A stretch of DNA of 64,000 bases, from NCBI RefSeq assembly GCF_000332195.1, contig NZ_KB235922.1:2628211-2692210 (forward strand), read 5' to 3'. A program made the position numbers and the translations under genes. The notes below the pieces were generated by a model that ran no database searches, was not told where the DNA came from, and saw nothing but the letters and a program-made list of their open reading frames with translations. This DNA is from Pleurocapsa sp. PCC 7319 (GTDB lineage Bacteria > Cyanobacteriota > Cyanobacteriia > Cyanobacteriales > Xenococcaceae). Below are positions 45,218 through 53,528 of the stretch, piece after piece; positions within the stretch are counted from its first letter, which is position 1, and the number at the start of each line of letters is the position of its first letter.

Positions 45218-46300
45218 TTATTTTGATTCAATCGTATCTAGTTTTGCCTGAACTTTCTCCACTACGTTATCAGGTAGAGGTATATAGCCTAATTCTTCGG
45301 CAAAAGCTTGTCCATCAGTGAGAGACCAATTAACCACATCTTTGAAAGCCTGTAGTTTATTGGCATTATCGTAACTTTGATACGCTAGTAGCCAAGTGTA
45401 GGTAACAATTGGATAGGAATCTTCTCCTTCAGGATCCGTGACAAAAGCACGTAAGTTTTCTGGTAGGGTAGCTGCTCCCAGAGCTGCAGAAGCAGATTCA
45501 CTAGAAGGCGCAATATAATTCCCGGCATTATTCTCTAAAGTGGCGGTAGGAATATCTTGCTGTTTGGCATAGCCATACTCAATATAACCAACAGACCCTT
45601 CTGTTTGCAAAATTTGTGCTGTTACCCCTTCGTTTCCTTTAGCTCCAATACCAGTGGGCCATTCGACAGTTTTTCCCTCACCAACTTTTTCTTTCCATTC
45701 AGGGTTGATTGCGCTGAGATGTTTGGTAAATACCCCTGTAGTACCGCTACCATCGGAGCGATAAACAACTGTTATGTTGCTATCTGGCAAATTAGCATCA
45801 GGATTCAAGCTGGCGATCGCCGGATCATTCCATTTAGTGATTTTGCCCAATAAAATATCTACATAAGCTTGACGAGATAGCTTCAATTCGGGAACATCAG
45901 GTAAATTGTAAGCTAATACAATACTTCCTGCAGTCATAGGTAATAAAGAGACACCCCGTTCAACCTGAGCCATTTCTTCGTCTTTCATGGCTACATCACT
46001 GGCACCAAAATCAACAGTCCCTTGAATAAACTGTTCAACTCCCGCACCGCTACCTACAGATTGGTAAGCAACTTGAACATTAGGATTTTGTTTATTGTAT
46101 TCTGAAAACCAGCGTTGATATATAGGAGCAGGAAAACTTGCTCCGGCACCAGTCAGAGATACTGATTTTCCTCCAGCATTATCTCCTCCTGCTGTAGATT
46201 CAGAATCGGTCGGACTACCTCCACAAGCAGTAAGACTTAACGTGATGGCTAGCACAGGAGCTAACCAAGCTTTTCTTTTAAGAGAAATTGTAGAAACCAT
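45218..46300 (-). CDS. pstS: Phosphate ABC transporter substrate-binding lipoprotein
   Basis: 360 aa; signal peptide with lipobox LSLTACGG (Cys about 26). The mature part starts VSLTGAGASFPAPIYQRWF, the PstS hallmark, with YQSVGSGAGVEQFIQGTVDFGASD, TVVYRSDGSGTTGVFTKHLS and EGSVGYIEYGYA. It binds phosphate in the periplasm for PstCAB, which is not in the window. A Pho-box-like repeat lies about 150 bp upstream, and the regulators sphR, sphS and phoU are on the same strand further up. It could also be the SphX paralogue. Confidence 0.94.
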   Translation of the reverse strand: MVSTISLKRKAWLAPVLAITLSLTACGGSPTDSESTAGGDNAGGKSVSLTGAGASFPAPIYQRWFSEYNKQNPNVQVAYQSVGSGAGVEQFIQGTVDFGASDVAMKDEEMAQVERGVSLLPMTAGSIVLAYNLPDVPELKLSRQAYVDILLGKITKWNDPAIASLNPDANLPDSNITVVYRSDGSGTTGVFTKHLSAINPEWKEKVGEGKTVEWPTGIGAKGNEGVTAQILQTEGSVGYIEYGYAKQQDIPTATLENNAGNYIAPSSESASAALGAATLPENLRAFVTDPEGEDSYPIVTYTWLLAYQSYDNANKLQAFKDVVNWSLTDGQAFAEELGYIPLPDNVVEKVQAKLDTIESK

Positions 46301-46446
46301 ATATATTGTCTTGTAAGTTAACTGCTTGAAAGCAAGATGAATAAGTTATCTGCCATCAATTACTCAAAAAAATAAGCACAAAATAGATTTTTTGCTTATG
46401 TAGCTACAATAATTTATCTTGTTTCGATTACTTATAGATAAAGACA

Positions 46447-46476
46447 AGGTTAACAAAGAGTTAACCTAGAGTTATT
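46447..46476 (-). promoter_or_regulatory. Pho-box-like triple repeat before pstS
   Basis: Three 8-bp units spaced by 3 bp, read on the minus strand: AATAACTC, GTTAACTC and GTTAACCT. They resemble the cyanobacterial Pho box (tandem PyTTAAPyPy-type octamers at 11-bp period) bound by SphR/PhoB. The site is about 150 bp upstream of pstS and beyond the terminator of the porin gene. Confidence 0.65.
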
Positions 46477-46490
46477 AAGCTAAATAAAAA

Positions 46491-46517
46491 AACAAGGTCT
46501 GCATTACAAACCTTGTT
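46491..46517 (-). terminator. Rho-independent terminator after the porin gene
   Basis: On the minus strand AACAAGGT pairs with ACCTTGTT across 11 nt, then a run of seven T. It lies about 30 bp after the porin stop and just before the Pho box. Confidence 0.75.
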
Positions 46518-46545
46518 TTCACACAATATTAATTAAATCCAGAAC

Positions 46546-48216
46546 TTAGAATTTGAATGTAGTACGAATTACACCAACATATACATTATCGTTGTCTTCG
46601 TCATGGTTAGGATTGAAGACAACATAAGCACCAGGAGTGATAGCAATGTTATCGTTGACAGGGAAACTGTAAAGCGCCTCGACAAGGTAAGATGTGTCTC
46701 TGTCTTCTTGAAGACCATTTTGATTCTCATTTACAGCGTCATCAGAAATAAACTTAGGTAGCATACCACCAGCGATAGATAGTTTAGAACCTTCCCTTCC
46801 CAAATCTAGGAAAGAAACATTAGCACCCCAAGTCCAGATTTCACCATCCAGGTTATTGTCATTGCCATCAACTAAACCTGTAACATCAGAGAAACCACCC
46901 CAACCGGCGATGATCATTCTTTCGTTTAAATCGAAGGTCACACCTGCACCGATTTTATTAGCTGTAGTATCAGTCTCACCAAAAGGTTGAGCGGCGAAAC
47001 CCTCTGTTAGTACATCAGGTGTATTCACATCATTATCAATATCTTCAAATAAACCTACAGTATCACCTGCTTGATCGACATCATCACCTGATTGGAAATT
47101 ACGAACATAAGTTGCACTTACTTCCAAAGCCTCGAAAGGAGAGAAGACGACTTGCCCACCAGCACTAAAAGAACCATTAAATAGTCCTTCTCCATTGCCA
47201 GGATCATTAGCATCATTAGCCAAATATAAAGCGTTGACACCTAATTTATCTTCAATGAGTTCTAGATTAACACCAGCACCAGCACCTTCTGTACCACGGA
47301 ACAATAAAGGATTGCGACGACTGAAACGAGATAATGCACCACTACCACTGCTCTCTAGCATAGGATTTGCAACGTCAAAGATATCATCTAAATCTAAGCC
47401 AGCAGTTCCGACCCAACCTCGAATTCGATCATTAAGGGGGAAGCGATAATGAAGGTCGCTAACTTCAATATCGTTGTCTCCACCGGCATCATGACCCAAA
47501 CGAGTTGAAGCTGTACCAGTTACATCTCCGTCAAGTTGCTCGAAATTACCTGCTTCGAGTCTTGTTCTTAAGCGGTCTTCACCATAGAAGCTAGTATCAA
47601 AGTTCAAACGAACTCGATCGCTGAAAGTAGTTTGAGCGTCGCTAACACTGTCAATGTTTCCAACTTCATCACCAAATACATCAGCTATAGTGAAGATTAC
47701 TTCACCATTTAATTTAGTAGTTGTAGAAAATTGATTGTCTTCCAAGATAGCAGTACGACTTTCTAATTCATCGACTCTGCCACCAAGAGTAGCAAGTTCT
47801 GCTTCAAACTCTTGGGTTAGACGGTTGATAGTATCTAAGTCTTCTTGGCTAACAGCTTCCGAAGATGCAATTAGACGCTCAATTTGATTTAAACAGGAGT
47901 TTAAACCAGCCGCAAATTCGTAACGAGTTAGAGCCTGACTTCCACGATAAGTTTGGTTAGGAAAACCAGCAATACAACCGTAACGATCTACTAAACTGCG
48001 GAGAGCTTCATAAGCCCAGTCTGTAGGAGATACGTCACGCAGTTGGTTGACGTTAGTTACCTGAGATAGAGAATCGTTTTGATCTTGAGTTTGATAATTA
48101 TTGATTTGTTGCAGAGTGTCATTTACTGCTTGTGCACTCGCACCGCTAGCCGCAAATAATGATGCTGCAAATAATACGGGAGCAACTTTTAACGCTTTCC
48201 AAAATAGTTTATTCAC
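46546..48216 (-). CDS. SLH-domain outer-membrane porin (OprB-like, iron-uptake-porin type)
   Basis: 556 aa from a GTG start at 48216, with GAGGA eight bases upstream. A signal peptide (ending GASAQA, about 30) is followed by an SLH domain: VSPTDWAYEALRSLVDRYGC then GSQALTRYEFAAGL (about 62-110). A short coiled coil follows (EEFEAELATLGGRVDELESR-like, about 125-160), then a beta-barrel ending VIRTTFKF with terminal Phe. This is the common cyanobacterial porin type; SLH anchors it to peptidoglycan-linked polymer. Between phoU and pstS it may serve anion/phosphate entry (inference). Confidence 0.92.
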   Translation of the reverse strand: MNKLFWKALKVAPVLFAASLFAASGASAQAVNDTLQQINNYQTQDQNDSLSQVTNVNQLRDVSPTDWAYEALRSLVDRYGCIAGFPNQTYRGSQALTRYEFAAGLNSCLNQIERLIASSEAVSQEDLDTINRLTQEFEAELATLGGRVDELESRTAILEDNQFSTTTKLNGEVIFTIADVFGDEVGNIDSVSDAQTTFSDRVRLNFDTSFYGEDRLRTRLEAGNFEQLDGDVTGTASTRLGHDAGGDNDIEVSDLHYRFPLNDRIRGWVGTAGLDLDDIFDVANPMLESSGSGALSRFSRRNPLLFRGTEGAGAGVNLELIEDKLGVNALYLANDANDPGNGEGLFNGSFSAGGQVVFSPFEALEVSATYVRNFQSGDDVDQAGDTVGLFEDIDNDVNTPDVLTEGFAAQPFGETDTTANKIGAGVTFDLNERMIIAGWGGFSDVTGLVDGNDNNLDGEIWTWGANVSFLDLGREGSKLSIAGGMLPKFISDDAVNENQNGLQEDRDTSYLVEALYSFPVNDNIAITPGAYVVFNPNHDEDNDNVYVGVIRTTFKF

Positions 48217-48225
48217 TTTTATCTA

Positions 48226-48234
48226 TCCTCACAC
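48226..48234 (-). promoter_or_regulatory. Possible Yfr1 small-RNA target in the porin leader
   Basis: The porin mRNA leader contains GUGUGAGGA, exactly complementary to UCCUCACAC, the core of the conserved single-stranded motif of the cyanobacterial small RNA Yfr1 (ACUCCUCACAC). The match overlaps the ribosome binding site, 10 nt before GTG. In Prochlorococcus, Yfr1 represses outer-membrane porin mRNAs this way (established knowledge). No Yfr1 gene is in the window. Confidence 0.45.
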
Positions 48235-48476
48235 ACCTAATATAAATTTAACTACAAAACAGTAGTATTTTTAACAATCAAAGTTGGACTTTGATGATAA
48301 CTATTGTAGCCAATATTTCGACTAGTATATTCAATCTTTAGTTATAAAACCAGAAAATCGTGACATTTTAGTGACCGCACACTAGAAAGAAAAATTTATA
48401 TTAAATTCGACTATCATAATCCCAGTAAAAAGAGATCAGTGAGATTAGCAAAAAAACTCCTAAGATTTGGAGTGAC

Positions 48477-49145
48477 TCAGTTTCTTTTGCCAGTCACAAT
48501 GTAGGTTACTCTTTGACTAATATTTGTGGCATGGTCTGCCATTCTTTCTAGGTGACGGATGATTAATCCTAACAGCAAAATTGGTTCAACTACTCCGGGA
48601 ACATCTTTTTGAAAAGCCAAAATATTGTAGATTCGTTCATAGGCATGATCCACAATGTCATCAAGCTCCTTTACTCTTTCTCCTGCACTAGAATCTAAAT
48701 CTGCCAAGGCAACCAGACTGGTAGCTAGCATCAGTTGGGCTTGTTCTGACATTCGAGCAATTTCGGGCAAAACAGAGTGAGCCGGATATTTCATCAGTTT
48801 AACTGCCATTTCAGTTAAATCTTGCGCATAATCGCCAATGCGCTCTAGATCTCGTACCAACTGCATAAAGGCACTAAGTAAACGCAAATCTTGAGCTACA
48901 GGTGCTTGGAGGGTCATCAAGGTGGCACAGTTAGATTCGATTTGACGATAGTAAAGGTCAATTTCTTTTTCGATAATCAGGATTTTTTGAGACGCATCAA
49001 CTTCTCGCTCAAACAATGATTGATGGCTTAAGCGAAATGATTGTTCAACTAAAGTGCCCATGCGGAGAACCTCTTGTTGTACTCGCCGAAGAGAACGCTC
49101 TAATTGGTTTTCCTCTGAGCTATTAGCTTTGGGAGATAAAGTCAC
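48477..49145 (-). CDS. phoU: Phosphate signalling protein PhoU
   Basis: 222 aa, normal length. Two PhoU three-helix repeats: the first around LRRVQQEVLRMGTLVEQSFR and DLYYRQIESNCATLM, the second around ARMSEQAQLMLATSLVALAD and ending IIRHLERMADHATNISQRV with the metal-binding ERxxDH motif. It links the Pst transporter to the SphS kinase and keeps the phosphate regulon off when phosphate is ample. About 120 bp downstream of sphS on the same strand. Confidence 0.95.
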   Translation of the reverse strand: MTLSPKANSSEENQLERSLRRVQQEVLRMGTLVEQSFRLSHQSLFEREVDASQKILIIEKEIDLYYRQIESNCATLMTLQAPVAQDLRLLSAFMQLVRDLERIGDYAQDLTEMAVKLMKYPAHSVLPEIARMSEQAQLMLATSLVALADLDSSAGERVKELDDIVDHAYERIYNILAFQKDVPGVVEPILLLGLIIRHLERMADHATNISQRVTYIVTGKRN

Positions 49146-49265
49146 TGATTATTTAAAAAATTGTTGAATTTTAAAGTTGATCGTGTTTTCTCTATTAATA
49201 ACAAATAAAGTTTAAGTTCTGCTTAGAAATTGTATGTTGTGTAACCAAAATTGGTTATTGGAATT

Positions 49266-50594
49266 TTAGTTTTGTGTTATCGGCAGTAATACTTCCAACC
49301 AGGCACCGCCAACTTGGGGATGATTTTTAGCTGAGATCGTCCCACCATGAGCTTGAATAATCTGTTCCACGATCGCCAAACCCAAGCCACTACCATCGGC
49401 AGAAGGTAAAGAATTATTCTTTTGTTCTCTCTTGCGGGATTTGTCTCCTCGATATAGTCGTTCAAAAATATAGGGAAGATCTGACGCATTAAATCCTGCA
49501 CCAGAATCGATGACATCAATCTTGAGCTGCTCTAATGTTGAATCTGCTGATTTATAGGGTAATACTTGAACTAATATCTCTTTTTGTGGCGGAGTATGTT
49601 TAATCGCATTGTCTAAAAGATTAAGAAAAACTTGAATCAAACGGGAACGATCTGCTGAAATTGTGAGATTCTGATCACCTTTATAGGTCAAGGTTACTTG
49701 TTTTCGGTTGGCAATTGGCTCTAGTGTTTGCCACACGGAGTTTATCAGTTCATGTAGCTGAATAGTTTTATAGTTTAAAGCTCGTTCAGGAGCAGCTTGT
49801 AATTGAGTTAAATCTAACCATTCTTGAACCAGTTCAATTAGGCGATTGATTTCTTGGCTCATTTGCTCTACCCAACGTCGCTCAGGATCTTGTAGACGTC
49901 GTAGCAGATTTTCAGCTACTAAGGAAATTGAAGTGAGAGGGGTACGAAGTTCGTGGGTAAGATCGGAAAAAGTGCGATCGCGTGATTGAGCTAACTCGAC
50001 CAAGGTTTGCCGATCTTCAAGAAAAATTCCTACCTGTCGATTGGATAAAGGAAACCCATAACCCTTGAGAGCGATCGATTCTACTGTTTGGCGACTGGCT
50101 AATTTTTGAGTATCAAGATCCTGCTTTTGATCCTGAGGCAGTGTATAACGAGTAAAATAATATACCCATTCTTTTGATTGCGGATGTTGAGTTCTGCGGG
50201 TTTCTTCGATCAGGCTATCTAAATCATAGGAGCGTACCACTTCTAACAACAGACGAATTTTTAGCGATCGCCGACTATCAATTCTCAGTAAATCTTTAGC
50301 TGTTTGATTACAACCTAAAAGTTGATTTTCCGCATCTACTTGTAAATAACCAATTGGTGCTTTCTCAATTAGTTCTTGCCAATTACGTTTATCTTTTTTG
50401 AGCTGTTGGCGCTGGCGGTCTAAATCAAGCAACTCTCGACGAATTAGAGAGTGTAAAGGGAGAGCAATCTCTTCATCTATATTGGTTCCATAAGATCTCA
50501 GGGTTTTTTTTAGCTGCTTTTTAAAGCGATATTGCTGCCCGGCAAAAATTCCCAAGCCAACTGCTAGTCCTAAGAAAAAATATAGAGCTGCCAT
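49266..50594 (-). CDS. sphS: Phosphate-sensing histidine kinase SphS (PhoR type)
   Basis: About 442 aa from ATG 50594 (MAALYFFLGLAVGLGIF). A longer in-frame ATG would add 22 polar residues ahead of the membrane anchor and is less likely. One N-terminal membrane helix is followed by a coiled linker and a PAS domain (ELIEKAPIGYLQVDAENQL, about 75-180). HisKA follows with SDLTHELRTPLTS (phospho-His), then HATPase with NLLDNAIKHTP, DSGAGF and GSGLGLAIVEQI. It phosphorylates SphR, encoded just upstream; the SphR stop lies about 30 bp before the longer start. Confidence 0.9.
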   Translation of the reverse strand: MAALYFFLGLAVGLGIFAGQQYRFKKQLKKTLRSYGTNIDEEIALPLHSLIRRELLDLDRQRQQLKKDKRNWQELIEKAPIGYLQVDAENQLLGCNQTAKDLLRIDSRRSLKIRLLLEVVRSYDLDSLIEETRRTQHPQSKEWVYYFTRYTLPQDQKQDLDTQKLASRQTVESIALKGYGFPLSNRQVGIFLEDRQTLVELAQSRDRTFSDLTHELRTPLTSISLVAENLLRRLQDPERRWVEQMSQEINRLIELVQEWLDLTQLQAAPERALNYKTIQLHELINSVWQTLEPIANRKQVTLTYKGDQNLTISADRSRLIQVFLNLLDNAIKHTPPQKEILVQVLPYKSADSTLEQLKIDVIDSGAGFNASDLPYIFERLYRGDKSRKREQKNNSLPSADGSGLGLAIVEQIIQAHGGTISAKNHPQVGGAWLEVLLPITQN

Positions 50595-50687
50595 AGGGTT
50601 TTTGTTAATCCTGACTGAGTAACTATAGTTATAGTTAATTGCGGTTAAGCTATCAATCAAAATTAATTAACAATATGTGTGGGAGTG

Positions 50688-51446
50688 TCAACCAAAGCGA
50701 TAACCAAATCCCCTGACTGTAATTAGATATTCAGGCTGGCTAGGCTCTTCCTCAAGCTTTTCTCTTAACCAACGAATATGAACATCAACAGTTTTAGTAT
50801 CTCCCAGAAAATCTGGACCCCATACCTGCTCTATGAGCTGCTCTCGTGACCAAACTCGGCGAGGATAGCTCATAAACAACTCCAGCATACGAAACTCTTT
50901 GGGTGACAAATTAACTTCAGTACCGCGAACCACAACTCGGCACTCCTGAGTAAATAAACTGATGTCGCGATACTTCTGGATCGAAGTTGGCACAGAATTA
51001 CTGTATCTTTGGCGACGTAGTAGTGCACGGCAACGAGCAACCAACTCTCTCATGCTAAAAGGCTTAGTTAAATAATCGTCTGCCCCAACCTCTAATCCCA
51101 ATACTCGATCTGTTTCACTACTTTTAGCACTAATTACTAAGATCGGAGTAATATCTCCCTGGAAGCGCAACAGACGACAGATATCTAGTCCATTAACTTC
51201 CGGTAGCATTAAGTCTAAGATAATTAAGTCTGGAATTAATTTTGTGCGAGCCAAGTCCGAATTTTGCAACGTATTTAGTGCCGTTCTACCATTAATGGCA
51301 GTATGCACCTCATAGCCTTCTTCCTCTAATGCAATTACAATCATGTCTCTGATCAAATCTTCATCCTCAATCAGCAAAATTCGGTTTTTTTGCGTTAATT
51401 TGGATTCAGTTGAGGCTTTATCGGTTTCTAGAGAAAGCATAGACAA
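50688..51446 (-). CDS. sphR: Phosphate-regulon response regulator SphR (OmpR/PhoB type)
   Basis: 252 aa. The receiver has ILLIEDEDLIRDMI, the phospho-acceptor Asp in LIILDLMLPEVNGLD, VISAKSSETDR and YLTKPFSMRELVARCR. The winged-helix output domain has LSPKEFRMLELFMSYPRRVW then REQLIEQVWG and VHIRWLREKLEEEP. It should bind Pho boxes such as the one before pstS. It is first in the sphR-sphS-phoU run, so it probably carries the operon promoter; none was resolved in the 100 bp upstream. Confidence 0.92.
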   Translation of the reverse strand: MSMLSLETDKASTESKLTQKNRILLIEDEDLIRDMIVIALEEEGYEVHTAINGRTALNTLQNSDLARTKLIPDLIILDLMLPEVNGLDICRLLRFQGDITPILVISAKSSETDRVLGLEVGADDYLTKPFSMRELVARCRALLRRQRYSNSVPTSIQKYRDISLFTQECRVVVRGTEVNLSPKEFRMLELFMSYPRRVWSREQLIEQVWGPDFLGDTKTVDVHIRWLREKLEEEPSQPEYLITVRGFGYRFG

Positions 51447-51549
51447 GTACTTTGAATTGTTCTTAATATTACATATACACTAAAACTGTTTCTTAGGCAG
51501 ATTTTAACCAAAATGAAAACCAATTTTTGATGTAAAAATTACATTAACT

Positions 51550-52158
51550 TTAATATTTTCCTGCATAGCGTTCTTCCTTCCAAGGCTCTCCACGATGATG
51601 ATAGCCATTGCGTTCCCAAAAACCAGGCCGATCGTGGTCGAGAAATTCAATACCACTGATCCACTTCGCACTCTTCCAAGCATAGAGGTGAGGTACTACT
51701 AATCTCATAGGACCACCATGTTCGGCGGTGAGGGGTTCCCCATTGAGAGTATGGGCAAAAAAGTTTTCAGCTCGCGCAAAATCTTTTAAAGCTAAATTAG
51801 TGGTGTAACCACCATAGCAATGTTGAAGAAGATGTGTGGTTTTCGAGTTGAGGTCAATTTCCTGAAGAAAATCTGTGACTTTGATTCCTGTCCACTGGAC
51901 ATCTAGCTTTGACCACCTGGTAACACAGTGAAAATCGGCAGTAAAGTCCTGCTGAGGCAAACTCATGAAATCTGACCAAGTAAAAGTTTTGGGTTCGGCT
52001 AACCCCCACACTTTAAACTGCCAGTCTTTAGTATTTATTTTGGGTGTTTCTCCATAGGTGAGAACGGGAAACCCTTTGGCTAAATACTGACCGGGAGGAA
52101 CGCGATCGCTTTGAGATGAATCTGGTTTGGAAAAAAACTTTCTCGGCATAATCGCCAT
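51550..52158 (-). CDS. Sulfite-oxidase-like molybdopterin oxidoreductase
   Basis: 202 aa (or 199 from MPRKFFSKP). A single SUOX/MsrP-type molybdopterin domain: FKVWGLAEPKTFTWSDFMSL, then the cofactor-binding Cys in DFHCVTRWSKLDVQWTG, HCYGGYTTNLAL, EHGGPMRLVVPHLYAWKSAK and a Trp-rich end. There is no haem domain, dimerisation domain or signal peptide, so it is a short cytoplasmic member. The substrate is unknown. Confidence 0.88.
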   Translation of the reverse strand: MAIMPRKFFSKPDSSQSDRVPPGQYLAKGFPVLTYGETPKINTKDWQFKVWGLAEPKTFTWSDFMSLPQQDFTADFHCVTRWSKLDVQWTGIKVTDFLQEIDLNSKTTHLLQHCYGGYTTNLALKDFARAENFFAHTLNGEPLTAEHGGPMRLVVPHLYAWKSAKWISGIEFLDHDRPGFWERNGYHHRGEPWKEERYAGKY

Positions 52159-52269
52159 CGGAGCAAGCTAAAAAATAATGATGTGTACCATTTAAGGAAA
52201 CACACCACTCATCATTTTACCGATTTAATCACTCAGAATCCAACAAGGTAATTAATCTATTCTTCTAAT

Positions 52270-52446
52270 CTATTCTTCGTCATCATCGTCATCATCCTGA
52301 GGATAAACAAAACTATTAGAACGTCCAGTCAAGACGGATTTTCCTAAAGACAAAGCTTTTTGGGCTTCCAAAGCTGCTTTGCGCTTCCAAGTAGCTTTGC
52401 GACTATTACGTTTTGATTTAGAAGTTTTCTTCTTGGGTACTGCCAT
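52270..52446 (-). CDS. rpmF: 50S ribosomal protein L32
   Basis: 58 aa. Starts [20 protein letters not shown], the universal L32 N-terminus, and continues with [17 protein letters not shown] and an acidic DDDDDDEE tail typical of cyanobacterial L32. The zinc Cys residues of some bacteria are absent, as usual in this group. It stands alone between the sulfite-oxidase-like gene and an unknown gene. Short length makes it easy to miss. Confidence 0.93.
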   Translation of the reverse strand: MAVPKKKTSKSKRNSRKATWKRKAALEAQKALSLGKSVLTGRSNSFVYPQDDDDDDEE

Positions 52447-52501
52447 AATTATTTAATTTAAAAGGACAACCTTTCTATTGTAATTGTTCGACAAAAAAAA
52501 G

Positions 52502-53278
52502 CTAGAGAGTTTGACCAGGAAATAAACTAGTTTCACCAATAGACTGCCCAAATTCCCCATTATCAGATTCTAAAAACTTTTGATGCACTATTTCTCTAAA
52601 CTCTTCTAAATCTGTTTTCCAGTTATTGAGGAAATTAGTTATTTGAATCGCTTTATTTTCTTGATTTTTACCCACATTCACACTGTAATTAAAACTACCG
52701 GCGAACAAAATTGCTATGATGGGCTGCTTCTGGGGTTGCTGCAATCTGGCTTCTGAGATGTTGATTGTTAGTTGGCATCTATCTAAGAGATACATTAAAT
52801 TGATACCTGCCTGTACGGGGACTCTACCAATTTTTTTCCAAGCACCGGAGCCAAGTAAATTGCCACTTATATATTGCCGTACGGTTTGAGGAGCATTGGG
52901 GAACGGAATCAAAATTTTAGGGCTAATACTCAAGCCCATATATTCAGCATGGGGTAACTTGTGGATATATTGACTAGCTACAGTGGCGACTGCCAACTCT
53001 GATAATTCTTTCGACCCCAGTGATTCACTAATGCTGATGGTGCGGGGTTGAGCGGTAAGACCAACACCATTAGAAAAACTTAATTGAGCAAAATTAGGCT
53101 TTTGTATCGGTTGCTGGGAAAACTTCCATTCTTTAGGAATAATGCCACTAAATTTGAGAAAATCTTGACTCAACATAGATGGAGTAAGATCTTGGGCAGC
53201 AATAATTATGGAGATTTCTTCAATAGATCTGGTTTCACTAGTCGTGTTGGCGGCGGATGTTACATTGAAGCTTGACAT
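52502..53278 (-). CDS. Hypothetical protein, 258 aa
   Basis: Not recognised. No signal peptide or membrane helix. It has a Ser/Thr-rich start, then PNFAQLSFSNGVGLTAQPRT, a segment LPHAEYMGLSISPKILIPF, GSGAWKKIGRVPVQAGINLM, and an alpha-rich end with LNNWKTDLEEFREIVHQKFL. The composition and clean boundaries suggest a real gene. It is probably a cytoplasmic protein confined to cyanobacteria. Confidence 0.7.
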   Translation of the reverse strand: MSSFNVTSAANTTSETRSIEEISIIIAAQDLTPSMLSQDFLKFSGIIPKEWKFSQQPIQKPNFAQLSFSNGVGLTAQPRTISISESLGSKELSELAVATVASQYIHKLPHAEYMGLSISPKILIPFPNAPQTVRQYISGNLLGSGAWKKIGRVPVQAGINLMYLLDRCQLTINISEARLQQPQKQPIIAILFAGSFNYSVNVGKNQENKAIQITNFLNNWKTDLEEFREIVHQKFLESDNGEFGQSIGETSLFPGQTL

Positions 53279-53528
53279 GAAAATTTAATCAACAAAAACG
53301 ATTTCTTTAGGTATATATCAGTAAGTTGCCCAAAATAAGCTGCTAAATTCACAATATACCAGAATCTCATCAGTAGTTTTTTAGCCATTAATTACTGACT
53401 AAGGGCTGATTTTGTCATGCCAAACTCTTCAATTTCTGGTTTTTTCTTGAGCCAAAAACCCATCTACATCCCTGTTAGTCAATTTACTTAATGAATTTAT
53501 ATTTTAGATTGGGATTGCTGGGAAAGGT

